Shown here: piece after piece, positions 1 to 4,865 of the stretch
Position numbering within the stretch: the first letter of the stretch is position 1
Layout: each line of letters starts with the position of its first letter
Source: Syntrophaceae bacterium
GTDB lineage: Bacteria > Desulfobacterota > Syntrophia > Syntrophales > UBA5619
DNA: 7,692 nt
Assembly: GCA_023249795.1 (NCBI GenBank)
Contig: JAHFBU010000072.1
Span: forward strand, 397 to 8,088
Direction of reading: 5' to 3'
Notes under the pieces: model-generated
The model's database searches: none
Told to the model about the DNA's origin: nothing
Seen by the model: only the letters and a program-made list of their open reading frames with translations
Translations under genes and position numbers: made by a program

Positions 1-236
1 AGCTGCAGGCGATTCCCGGCGTGGAGGAGGTCAACGATCTGCACATCTGGCAGACCGGCGCGGAGCAGACGCTGCTTTCCGCCCATCTCGTTTCCGGGGA
101 AAATTCTCCCGACCACGAAGCCATCATCCGCATGGTCCAGGAGATGCTGCTGCACAAGTATGGGATCAACCACGCGACGCTGCAGATCCTGTCTGCATCG
201 GCCGGTGCGTTGGAGCACTGTAACCACTGCAATTAA
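1..236 (+). CDS. Cation diffusion facilitator (CDF) metal transporter, C-terminal part only
   Basis: This is the 3' end of a gene that begins upstream of the window; the reading frame is open from base 3 and closes with TAA at 234-236. The visible ~78 residues match the cytoplasmic C-terminal dimerisation domain of CDF/CzcD-type exporters. They show a P-G-V-E-E-V-N-D-L-H-I-W segment, a beta strand followed by an amphipathic helix, and I-N-H-A-T-L-Q-I near the end, which corresponds to the family's 'gi-H-tTiQ' strand. In this family the domain senses or buffers cytoplasmic Zn2+/Co2+/Cd2+ and dimerises the membrane antiporter. The membrane part with its Asp/His transport site lies outside the window, so the metal cannot be assigned. 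The extreme C-terminus, E-H-C-N-H-C-N, is a short Cys/His tail that could bind metal (inference). The next gene starts 17 nt downstream on the same strand, so the two may be co-transcribed. Confidence 0.85.
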   Translation, partial: LQAIPGVEEVNDLHIWQTGAEQTLLSAHLVSGENSPDHEAIIRMVQEMLLHKYGINHATLQILSASAGALEHCNHCN

Positions 237-253
237 GAGAGAAAGGAATATCC

Positions 254-703
254 ATGAAGCGCGATCAACTCCTGAAAATCGTCAATATCGTTTTCCCCAT
301 CATCGGCTTCGGGCTGATGATCTTCTACGGGGTCTGCGACACGGCCTGCTCCTCGCTTCGGGGAACTTTCCTCGGCGTGGACCTCAAAATGGTCGGGATT
401 CTCTTTATGGCGGCGCTTTTGGCGTTGGCCCTGCTGCCGGCATCCCGCTGGACGGCATCCGTCGCTCACCTGCGAACGCTGCTGCTGTCCGGCGCCCTGG
501 GTGCGGAGGTTCTCCTGGTCCGGTTCCAGATGGTCCATGAAACCTACTGCCCCTTCTGTCTGGCCTTCGGATCGTGTATCCTGGTCCTGTTTGCTTCCAA
601 TTTCACGAGGATGAACCGATACATGGCCCTGGGGGCCTTTCTGGCGGGGATCGTCGCCTTCGTCCTGTTATTCGACGGGTCGATCCTGCCGCAGTACGGG
701 TGA
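254..703 (+). CDS. VKOR-like integral membrane thiol oxidoreductase
   Basis: A 149-residue, very hydrophobic protein with about four to five membrane segments (roughly residues 8-26, 44-62, 75-91, 98-116 and 122-140). Cys99-Pro-Phe-Cys102 is a CXXC redox centre at the start of a membrane helix. Cys28 and Cys32 lie near the end of the first helix and are followed by a Ser/Gly-rich loop and a G-V-D-L-K-x-V-G-I stretch. This pattern fits the bacterial vitamin K epoxide reductase family, which reoxidises periplasmic DsbA-like proteins and passes electrons to quinone, functionally replacing DsbB. The spacing Cys28-X3-Cys32 is shorter than the usual loop pair of that family, and no thioredoxin or DsbA partner is fused to it or adjacent. 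The ATG at 254 is preceded by AGAAAGGA about 6 nt upstream. It follows the CDF gene by 17 nt, suggesting one transcript. Family membership is likely; the physiological partner is unknown. Confidence 0.7.
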   Translation: MKRDQLLKIVNIVFPIIGFGLMIFYGVCDTACSSLRGTFLGVDLKMVGILFMAALLALALLPASRWTASVAHLRTLLLSGALGAEVLLVRFQMVHETYCPFCLAFGSCILVLFASNFTRMNRYMALGAFLAGIVAFVLLFDGSILPQYG

Positions 704-709
704 CTCCGG

Positions 710-823
710 TTCTAAATCAAAGATGAAATCGAGGCGGCAAGGAAGAGGCGACTTGAGACATACATCAATCGTATGTCGAGGAGCCGATGACGAAGGCAAC
801 GAAGATAGCGCTTTGAGTTAGAA
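710..823. repeat. ~114-bp imperfect palindrome with terminal inverted repeats, MITE/REP-like
   Basis: The left end (710-722, TTCTAAATCAAAG) and the right end (811-823, CTTTGAGTTAGAA) are inverted copies matching at 12 of 13 bases. The match weakly continues outward (a TCC/GGA triplet at 705-707 and 826-828). At the centre is a perfect 7-bp stem, GACATAC (757-763) with GTATGTC (771-777), around a 7-nt loop. The intervening arms are only partly complementary. No convincing protein is encoded, and there is no T-tract, so it is not a standard terminator. It nearly fills the gap between two convergent genes, a typical place for dispersed palindromic elements. Its repeat nature elsewhere in the genome is inferred from the architecture and cannot be seen in one window. 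Confidence 0.6.
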
Positions 824-879
824 TTGGAATGACCTCTCCGTTCAGGATTGCTGTCGCCTTCCCGGATAAGGCCTCCGGT

Positions 880-2262
880 TCATCGTTTCGTCTCCGGGTT
901 CGCCGCGGTGTCGGGCTGCTCTCCCAGGATGACCATCCCCTCCAGGCCATAGAGCAGATCGGACCGGGGAAGATCCCGGTTGCGAAGTTCGCTGCCGGGG
1001 TGAAGCGTTGTGACCGCCGCACGCCCCACGATGACCCGTCCCTTCTTCCCACCGGAATCCCGCGTTCGAATGCTCCAGAAATCATGGAAGATCAGAGGTC
1101 TTCCCTGATGGATCCCGATATAGAGCATGATGTGTCCCGGCGTCCAGAGAAGGGTCCGCCACGGCACCCCTTCACGGACGATCAGGGCCTCCTTCCCGGC
1201 GGCGGAAAGCTTGCTCAAGGAGGTGAACTTTCCGGCAACCGCCTGCTCGCTGGAGTTGCGGGGAAGCCACAGACCGAATGGGGTAAAGATGTCACGGATC
1301 AGTGAGGAGCAATCACGTTTTCCTCCCACGCCGCCCCAGCCGTAGGGTTCGCCGGCCAGTTCCCGGGAGAGACGCGCGACCTGGCGGGGGGTGAACGGGA
1401 GGGGTTTGTCCGCCGCCGCTTCTTTGGCCACCGACGCCTTCCGGAGAAGCGCCTTTCCCTGTGCGTCGCGCCCCGCCGTCCAGATCCAGGTTCGCTCCGC
1501 ATCCTCCCCGGCCTTCGGGAAGATCGCCCCCAGCGGTGCGTGGTAAAGCAGGGTGCCTGCATCGCGGATCGGCGTCTTGTCCTGGACAATCGTTACGTAA
1601 TGGCCGTTTTCCCAGGTCTCCATAAATTGCGGATCGACGGCCGCGATATCCGTCGCCGGAACCCATCCGAGGAGATGGTTCGTCTCCGTGAGGAACCACT
1701 TCCCGTCGCGGCTGACCAGTGTCACGAGGACGGGCATGCCCGCCGGGGCGGAAGAGGCCTGGAGGTTGTCGAACGGATTTTCTTTGTTCGGACCTGACGG
1801 ATAATTGGAATGGGGCTCGCGCGTGGGGAGGTGGCGGAAATCGGTCCGGTTCACCGTTATGGCCGGGAATATTCCCCGCGGATAATCCTCCAGATGGGCG
1901 TTGGCCGCCAGCTTCCGGATCCAATCCGGGGAATACGGCCGCCCGCCCTTCCCGTAGCCCGGCTTTCCCGCATATTTGCGGAATCCCCAGGAGGCCAGTT
2001 CCGGGGGATGGTGCGGGGCGGTCCGATGCCACGGGGCAAAGTATTGGAGATCGAATTCGACGTTGAGACGCGCCTGCTCCGGGGCCGGGAGAAAAGGGAT
2101 GTCTGCCGTCTTCGGATCCACGTAGGAAAGCGAGTCCTGGCTGAGATCGGTCAGATCCCGGATCACCGCCCCCCCGGCAACACCGCCCCAGATCAGGATA
2201 AGCGGCACGATCCAAAACAGGCGGACGGCGATGATTGCGACTTTGAAATCAGTGCTTTTCAA
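880..2262 (-). CDS. Exported NlpC/P60 cell-wall endopeptidase with N-terminal and SH3 domains
   Basis: A 460-residue protein. Residues 9-32 form a hydrophobic segment that acts as a signal peptide or N-terminal anchor; there is no lipobox Cys. Residues ~38-165 resemble the NLPC_P60 stabilising N-terminal domain. Residues ~170-285 hold two bacterial SH3-type modules, with strand motifs such as V-L-V-T-L-V-S-R-D-G-K-W-F and H-L-L-G-W-V-P. Residues ~290-450 are the NlpC/P60 papain-fold domain. The likely catalytic triad is Cys318 (in R-D-C-S-S-L), His377 (in P-G-H-I-M-L-Y) and His393 (in F-H-D-F-W); Cys318 is the only cysteine. Enzymes of this architecture cleave gamma-D-Glu to diamino-acid bonds in peptidoglycan stem peptides. 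The start is TTG at 2262-2260, with GGGGGAAGGG about 8 nt upstream; an in-frame stop lies upstream and no ATG lies between. It is transcribed away from the aro leader and convergent with the VKOR-like gene. Exact substrate is inferred. Confidence 0.85.
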   Translation of the reverse strand: MKSTDFKVAIIAVRLFWIVPLILIWGGVAGGAVIRDLTDLSQDSLSYVDPKTADIPFLPAPEQARLNVEFDLQYFAPWHRTAPHHPPELASWGFRKYAGKPGYGKGGRPYSPDWIRKLAANAHLEDYPRGIFPAITVNRTDFRHLPTREPHSNYPSGPNKENPFDNLQASSAPAGMPVLVTLVSRDGKWFLTETNHLLGWVPATDIAAVDPQFMETWENGHYVTIVQDKTPIRDAGTLLYHAPLGAIFPKAGEDAERTWIWTAGRDAQGKALLRKASVAKEAAADKPLPFTPRQVARLSRELAGEPYGWGGVGGKRDCSSLIRDIFTPFGLWLPRNSSEQAVAGKFTSLSKLSAAGKEALIVREGVPWRTLLWTPGHIMLYIGIHQGRPLIFHDFWSIRTRDSGGKKGRVIVGRAAVTTLHPGSELRNRDLPRSDLLYGLEGMVILGEQPDTAANPETKR

Positions 2263-2281
2263 TGTGATAACCCTTCCCCCG

Positions 2282-2303
2282 GGATGCCCTCAGGCAGGCA
2301 TCC
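2282..2303 (-). promoter_or_regulatory. Inverted repeat in the 5' leader of the NlpC/P60 gene
   Basis: GGATGCC (2282-2288) and GGCATCC (2297-2303) form a perfect 7-bp inverted repeat with an 8-nt spacer. On the minus strand it ends immediately before the purine-rich ribosome site (2271-2280), roughly 20 nt ahead of the TTG start. It could be an mRNA hairpin that influences initiation or a small protein operator; the sequence does not decide between them. Confidence 0.4.
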
Positions 2304-2461
2304 ATAATCCCTCTGTCTTAACTTCAGCGAATGCCTCTCACGTTATAAAACCATCGGCGGACATTCTTTTTTCACCGCACGGAGAGTAGCACCAAACCCT
2401 TGCGGTTTCAAATCATCTTTGACGGATTTTGGCGGTCACGGTGATATTTGTACTTTTTTTC

Positions 2462-2490
2462 TTGACAACCATCCGGGGGTGTGTTTTTAT
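2462..2490 (+). promoter_or_regulatory. Sigma-70-type promoter of the aro leader/operon
   Basis: A perfect -35 box TTGACA (2462-2467) is followed after 17 bp by TTTTAT (2485-2490), a 4-of-6 match to the -10 consensus. The stretch upstream (2445-2461) is T-rich, like an UP element. Transcription would start near 2497, about 40 nt before the leader peptide ATG, and the RNA could open with a small 5-bp hairpin (GTCCC 2496-2500 with GGGAC 2507-2511). A weaker alternative lies just upstream: TTGACG (2419-2424) with GATATT (2443-2448) at 18-bp spacing. Position relative to the leader ORF is the main support. Confidence 0.6.
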
Positions 2491-2535
2491 GCGCCGTCCC
2501 TTTCGCGGGACAATCGAAGCATGGGCGGAAGAAAA

Positions 2536-2619
2536 ATGGCACCGATCAAGACAAACAGCTACGGGTTTTGGTTTTATTACTTTTATGCACCGGTCTGCCC
2601 GATGCTTAGGAGGACTTAA
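2536..2619 (+). CDS. Aromatic-rich leader peptide of the aro operon (27 aa)
   Basis: A 27-codon ORF (ATG 2536, TAA 2617-2619). Residues 9-17 read Y-G-F-W-F-Y-Y-F-Y: four Tyr, three Phe and one Trp in nine codons (2560-2586). The ATG is preceded by GGCGGAAGA. An in-frame ATG at 2521 is possible but lacks a good ribosome site; both starts give the same aromatic run. The ORF lies between a good promoter and two intrinsic terminators, directly ahead of DAHP synthase, the first enzyme of aromatic synthesis. This is the arrangement of trp-, phe- and his-type attenuators, where ribosome stalling at scarce charged tRNAs stops terminator formation. Here shortage of Tyr, Phe or Trp should each stall the ribosome within the run. 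The peptide itself need have no function after synthesis. Alternative explanation: a chance ORF, which is unlikely given such dense clustering of the operon's own end products. Confidence 0.87.
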   Translation: MAPIKTNSYGFWFYYFYAPVCPMLRRT

Positions 2620-2654
2620 GAACAACCCGACATCATAAGTTAACTAAGCCATGG
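2599..2654 (+). promoter_or_regulatory. Candidate antiterminator (leader segments 2:3)
   Basis: GCTTAG (2604-2609, end of the leader ORF) pairs perfectly with CTAAGC (2644-2649). Inside it, ACTTA (2614-2618) pairs with TAAGT (2636-2640). Outside it, with single-base bulges at 2601 and 2650, AT (2602-2603) pairs with AT (2651-2652) and CC (2599-2600) with GG (2653-2654). The 3' strand is the 5' arm of the first terminator, so the two structures exclude each other. A ribosome stalled in codons 2560-2586 would leave 2597 onward free and allow this pairing; a ribosome at the stop codon (2617) would cover it. The pairings are seen in the sequence; the function is inferred. Confidence 0.6.
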
Positions 2655-2694
2655 ACAGACCTTAAAGACGCTGACCATGGCTTTTCCGTTTTTT
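2646..2694 (+). terminator. Attenuator terminator T1 (leader segments 3:4)
   Basis: AAGCCATGG (2646-2654) and CCATGGCTT (2675-2683) form a perfect 9-bp stem. After one A/A mismatch (2655/2674), CAG (2656-2658) and CTG (2671-2673) add three pairs. The 3' arm runs into a pyrimidine tract, TTTTCCGTTTTTT, ending at 2694. It starts 27 nt after the leader stop codon, as expected for a ribosome-controlled attenuator. The U-tract is broken by CCG, so efficiency may be moderate, which could explain the second terminator behind it. Confidence 0.8.
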
Positions 2695-2703
2695 GGGCCG
2701 TGG
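2675..2703 (+). promoter_or_regulatory. Possible second antiterminator (leader segments 4:5)
   Basis: CCATGGC (2675-2681), the 3' arm of T1, can pair with GCCGTGG (2697-2703), the 5' arm of T2. This gives six Watson-Crick pairs plus one G-U, and two more wobbles can extend it (TT 2682-2683 with GG 2695-2696), around an 11-nt loop. It can only form when T1 is open and would delay T2. It is thermodynamically weaker than T2, so any effect would be kinetic during transcription. Speculative. Confidence 0.35.
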
Positions 2704-2733
2704 CGGCGCGAACTCGCCACGGCCTTTTATTTT
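2695..2733 (+). terminator. Second intrinsic terminator T2 in the aro leader (segments 5:6)
   Basis: GGCCGTGGCG (2696-2705) and CGCCACGGCC (2715-2724) form a perfect, GC-rich 10-bp stem with a 9-nt loop; a further G-U pair (2695/2725) is possible. It is followed by TTTTATTTT (2725-2733). By sequence it is the stronger of the two terminators, and it ends only 3 nt before the aroF ribosome site. Left uncontrolled it would silence the operon, so it must be part of the regulatory switch or be leaky. Confidence 0.85.
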
Positions 2734-2735
2734 AC

Positions 2736-2740
2736 GGAGG
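2736..2740 (+). promoter_or_regulatory. Ribosome binding site that fixes the aroF start
   Basis: GGAGG lies 8 nt before the ATG at 2749. An earlier in-frame ATG (2677) lies inside the T1 hairpin and has no ribosome site, so 2749 is chosen. Confidence 0.9.
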
Positions 2741-2748
2741 TACAAAAC

Positions 2749-3774
2749 ATGATCATCCTGATGAAGAAAAGCGCGACGGCGGAGCAGATCGACCACGTGG
2801 CCGAATGGATCACATCGGTGGGCTACAAGCCCCACCTCTCACGGGGTGTGGAAAGGACGCTCATCGGCGCCATCGGTGACGAGCGGGGAAAGATCCAGCT
2901 AAAATCGGCGGCCTTCCTCCCCGGCGTGGAAAAGGTGATGCCGATCCTCAAGCCCTACAAACTCGCGGGCCGGGAGTTCCATCAGAAAGACACGGTCATC
3001 CGGATCGGCGATGTGGAGATCGGCGGCGGGGAATTCGTCGTCATGGCCGGCCCCTGCTCCATCGAAAGCGAGGAGCAGTTGATGGAATCCGGTTACGTCG
3101 CCAGGAAGGCGGGGGCAAAGATTCTCCGGGGCGGCGCCTTCAAACCCCGCACCTCGCCCTACAGCTTCCAGGGGATGGAGGAGGAGGGGCTTAAACTCCT
3201 CAGGAAGGTCAGCGAAAAAGTGGGGCTGCCGGTCGTGACCGAGGTGATGAACACGACGGAGGTCGATCTGGTCGAGGAGTATAGCGACATCGTTCAGATC
3301 GGCGCCCGCAACGTGCAGAATTTCGCCCTCCTCAAAAGGGTCGGCCGGTGCCGCAAGCCGATCCTCCTCAAGCGGGGGATGATGACGACGATTGAGGAGC
3401 TGCTCATGTCGGCGGAATACATCCTCTCCGAGGGGAATGAGCAGGTCATCCTCTGCGAACGGGGAATCCGCACCTTCGAGACGGCGACGCGCAACACCCT
3501 CGACATCAGCGCCGTGCCGGTGCTCAAGGAGCTGACCCATCTGCCGATCATCGTCGACCCCAGCCACGCCTGCGGCCACGCGAGATTCGTCATTGCCCTG
3601 ACCCGCGCGGCCGTGGCCGTCGGAGCGGACGGCGCCATCGTCGAGATGCACCCGGAACCGGAAAAGGCCTTCTCCGACGGCGCCCAGTCGCTCAGGCCGG
3701 AGGAGTTCTACCGGCTGATGGACGAGGTCAACCATATGACGGATGTAATGCGCGGAATTGGAGCACTTTCATGA
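2749..3774 (+). CDS. aroF: 3-deoxy-7-phosphoheptulonate (DAHP) synthase, type I-beta with N-terminal regulatory domain
   Basis: The 341-residue cytoplasmic enzyme condenses phosphoenolpyruvate with erythrose 4-phosphate, the first step of the shikimate pathway. Residues 1-~70 form a ferredoxin-like (ACT-like) domain, as in the Thermotoga-type enzyme, where it confers feedback inhibition by Tyr/Phe. Residues ~80-341 are the TIM barrel. Visible motifs are A-G-P-C-S-I-E-S (Cys103), G-G-A-F-K-P-R-T-S-P-Y (PEP/E4P binding), I-G-A-R-N-V-Q-N, L-K-R-G-M, D-P-S-H-A-C-G (His273), V-E-M-H-P (Glu299) and S-D-G-A-Q-S (Asp310). Cys103, His273, Glu299 and Asp310 are the expected divalent-metal ligands. The ATG at 2749 with GGAGG is preferred over the in-frame ATG at 2677. 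The stop overlaps the aroB start by 4 nt (ATGA). It is first in the operon, directly under leader-peptide control, so it is probably regulated both by attenuation and allosterically (the latter inferred from the domain). Confidence 0.95.
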   Translation: MIILMKKSATAEQIDHVAEWITSVGYKPHLSRGVERTLIGAIGDERGKIQLKSAAFLPGVEKVMPILKPYKLAGREFHQKDTVIRIGDVEIGGGEFVVMAGPCSIESEEQLMESGYVARKAGAKILRGGAFKPRTSPYSFQGMEEEGLKLLRKVSEKVGLPVVTEVMNTTEVDLVEEYSDIVQIGARNVQNFALLKRVGRCRKPILLKRGMMTTIEELLMSAEYILSEGNEQVILCERGIRTFETATRNTLDISAVPVLKELTHLPIIVDPSHACGHARFVIALTRAAVAVGADGAIVEMHPEPEKAFSDGAQSLRPEEFYRLMDEVNHMTDVMRGIGALS

Positions 3775-4865
3775 AAACGCTGAAGGTCAATCTCGACCGA
3801 CGGACGAATCATTCCTACGAGATACATATCGGCGGGGAGATCCTGGACCGCATGGGGATGATTCTGGCCCGAAACGGCTGGGCCAAGCGGTACGTCATGG
3901 TCACGGACACCCGAATCGACGCGCTGCACGGGCAAATGGTTCAATCAGCCCTGGAAAAGTGTGATCTCCGCATCGACCGGATCACCGTGGAACCGGGTGA
4001 GGCCTCCAAGCAGATCGGCACCGTTCTGGCCATTACAGAAAAAATGATCGCCCTCGGCGCGGACAGGCAGACCGGGCTCATCGCGCTGGGCGGCGGCGTG
4101 ATCGGCGACCTGACCGGTTTCGTGGCCTCGATCTTCATGCGGGGAATCCCCGTGATCCAGATCCCGACCACCCTCCTCGCCCAGGTGGACAGCAGCATCG
4201 GCGGGAAGACGGGTGTGGACACCGCCGCCGGGAAGAACCTGCTGGGAACATTTCACCAGCCGAAGGCGGTCTTCATCGACGTCGCCTTCCTGCGCACGCT
4301 CTCCGATGAAATATTCCGCGACGGCCTCGCCGAGGTGATCAAGTACGGCGCCATCGAGGCGCCCGAACTCCTCGACGATCTGGAAGCCGCGGCCGCCTCG
4401 GCTGCTCTTCGGGAAACCGCCTTTCTCGAACGGATCATCTCCGCCGCCTGCCGGATCAAGAAGGGGATTGTGGAGCTCGATGAACGGGAGACCGGTCTCC
4501 GGCGGATCCTGAACTTCGGCCATACGGTCGGCCATGCCGTGGAGGCGGCCTCCGGCTATGCGCTTTCCCACGGAGAATCGGTGGCGATCGGCATGGTCGC
4601 GGCGGCGACCCTTTCGGAGCGGCTCAATGACCTGACGGTGGACGACCGCCGGCGAATCTCCTCGGTCATCCGGACGGTGGGCCTTCCCGACCGGATCCCC
4701 GGAAACCTGGACCTGGATGAAATCCAATCCCGGATCGCAAGAGACAAGAAAAAGGCTGGGGAGATCGTTCATTTTGTTCTCCTCAAAAAGTTGGGAATCC
4801 CCTTCATCGACGGGGGCGTTCCGGCGGAACTCATAAAGGAAACACTGGAAGGTTTACGCAAATGA
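3771..4865 (+). CDS. aroB: 3-dehydroquinate synthase
   Basis: The 364-residue, NAD+- and divalent-metal-dependent cytoplasmic enzyme cyclises DAHP to 3-dehydroquinate, the second shikimate step. The N-terminal half is nucleotide-binding, with G-G-G-V-I-G-D at 107-113 and the family signature I-P-T-T-L-L-A-Q-V-D-S-S-I-G-G-K-T at ~131-147. Metal ligands are Glu188 (G-L-A-E-V-I-K-Y-G), His251 (N-F-G-H-T-V-G-H) and His267 (L-S-H-G-E-S). Length is normal for the family and no key residue is missing. The ATG shares the sequence ATGA with the aroF stop, and a GGAG (3760-3763) lies inside the end of aroF 7 nt before it, indicating translational coupling. It ends in another ATGA overlap with pheA. Confidence 0.97.
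   Translation: MKTLKVNLDRRTNHSYEIHIGGEILDRMGMILARNGWAKRYVMVTDTRIDALHGQMVQSALEKCDLRIDRITVEPGEASKQIGTVLAITEKMIALGADRQTGLIALGGGVIGDLTGFVASIFMRGIPVIQIPTTLLAQVDSSIGGKTGVDTAAGKNLLGTFHQPKAVFIDVAFLRTLSDEIFRDGLAEVIKYGAIEAPELLDDLEAAAASAALRETAFLERIISAACRIKKGIVELDERETGLRRILNFGHTVGHAVEAASGYALSHGESVAIGMVAAATLSERLNDLTVDDRRRISSVIRTVGLPDRIPGNLDLDEIQSRIARDKKKAGEIVHFVLLKKLGIPFIDGGVPAELIKETLEGLRK

Noticed and set aside
862..878. Terminator for the NlpC/P60 gene (CCGGA/TCCGG hairpin just after its stop)
   Set aside because: Only a 5-bp stem and no T-tract on the minus strand.
1313..2215. 300-codon frame overlapping the NlpC/P60 gene on the same strand
   Set aside because: A Pro/Gly/Arg-rich shadow in another frame of a gene with an intact catalytic triad; no domain is visible.
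2374..2406. Inverted repeat ACCGCA/TGCGGT in the divergent region
   Set aside because: Six base pairs around a 21-nt loop, not tied to a promoter or T-tract; plausible by chance.
2486..2593. Near-direct repeat TTTTATGC(G/A)CCG at 2486 and 2581
   Set aside because: Short, one copy in the promoter spacer region and one in the leader codons; probably coincidental.
2497..2748. T-box riboswitch or another tRNA-sensing RNA in the aro leader
   Set aside because: I see no T-box consensus or specifier stem. The aromatic-rich leader ORF explains the terminators better.
2677..2748. A second aromatic-rich leader peptide fused to aroF
   Set aside because: The Phe/Trp residues arise from the terminator T-tracts and GC stem; there is no ribosome site and no stop before aroF.
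2899..3735. Long open frame on the minus strand opposite aroF, with similar ones opposite aroB (3945-4772) and aroD (5932-6582)
   Set aside because: They are antisense to clearly functional genes in GC-rich DNA. Their translations are rich in Arg, Gly, Asp and His with no recognisable domain, and they lack a supporting context.
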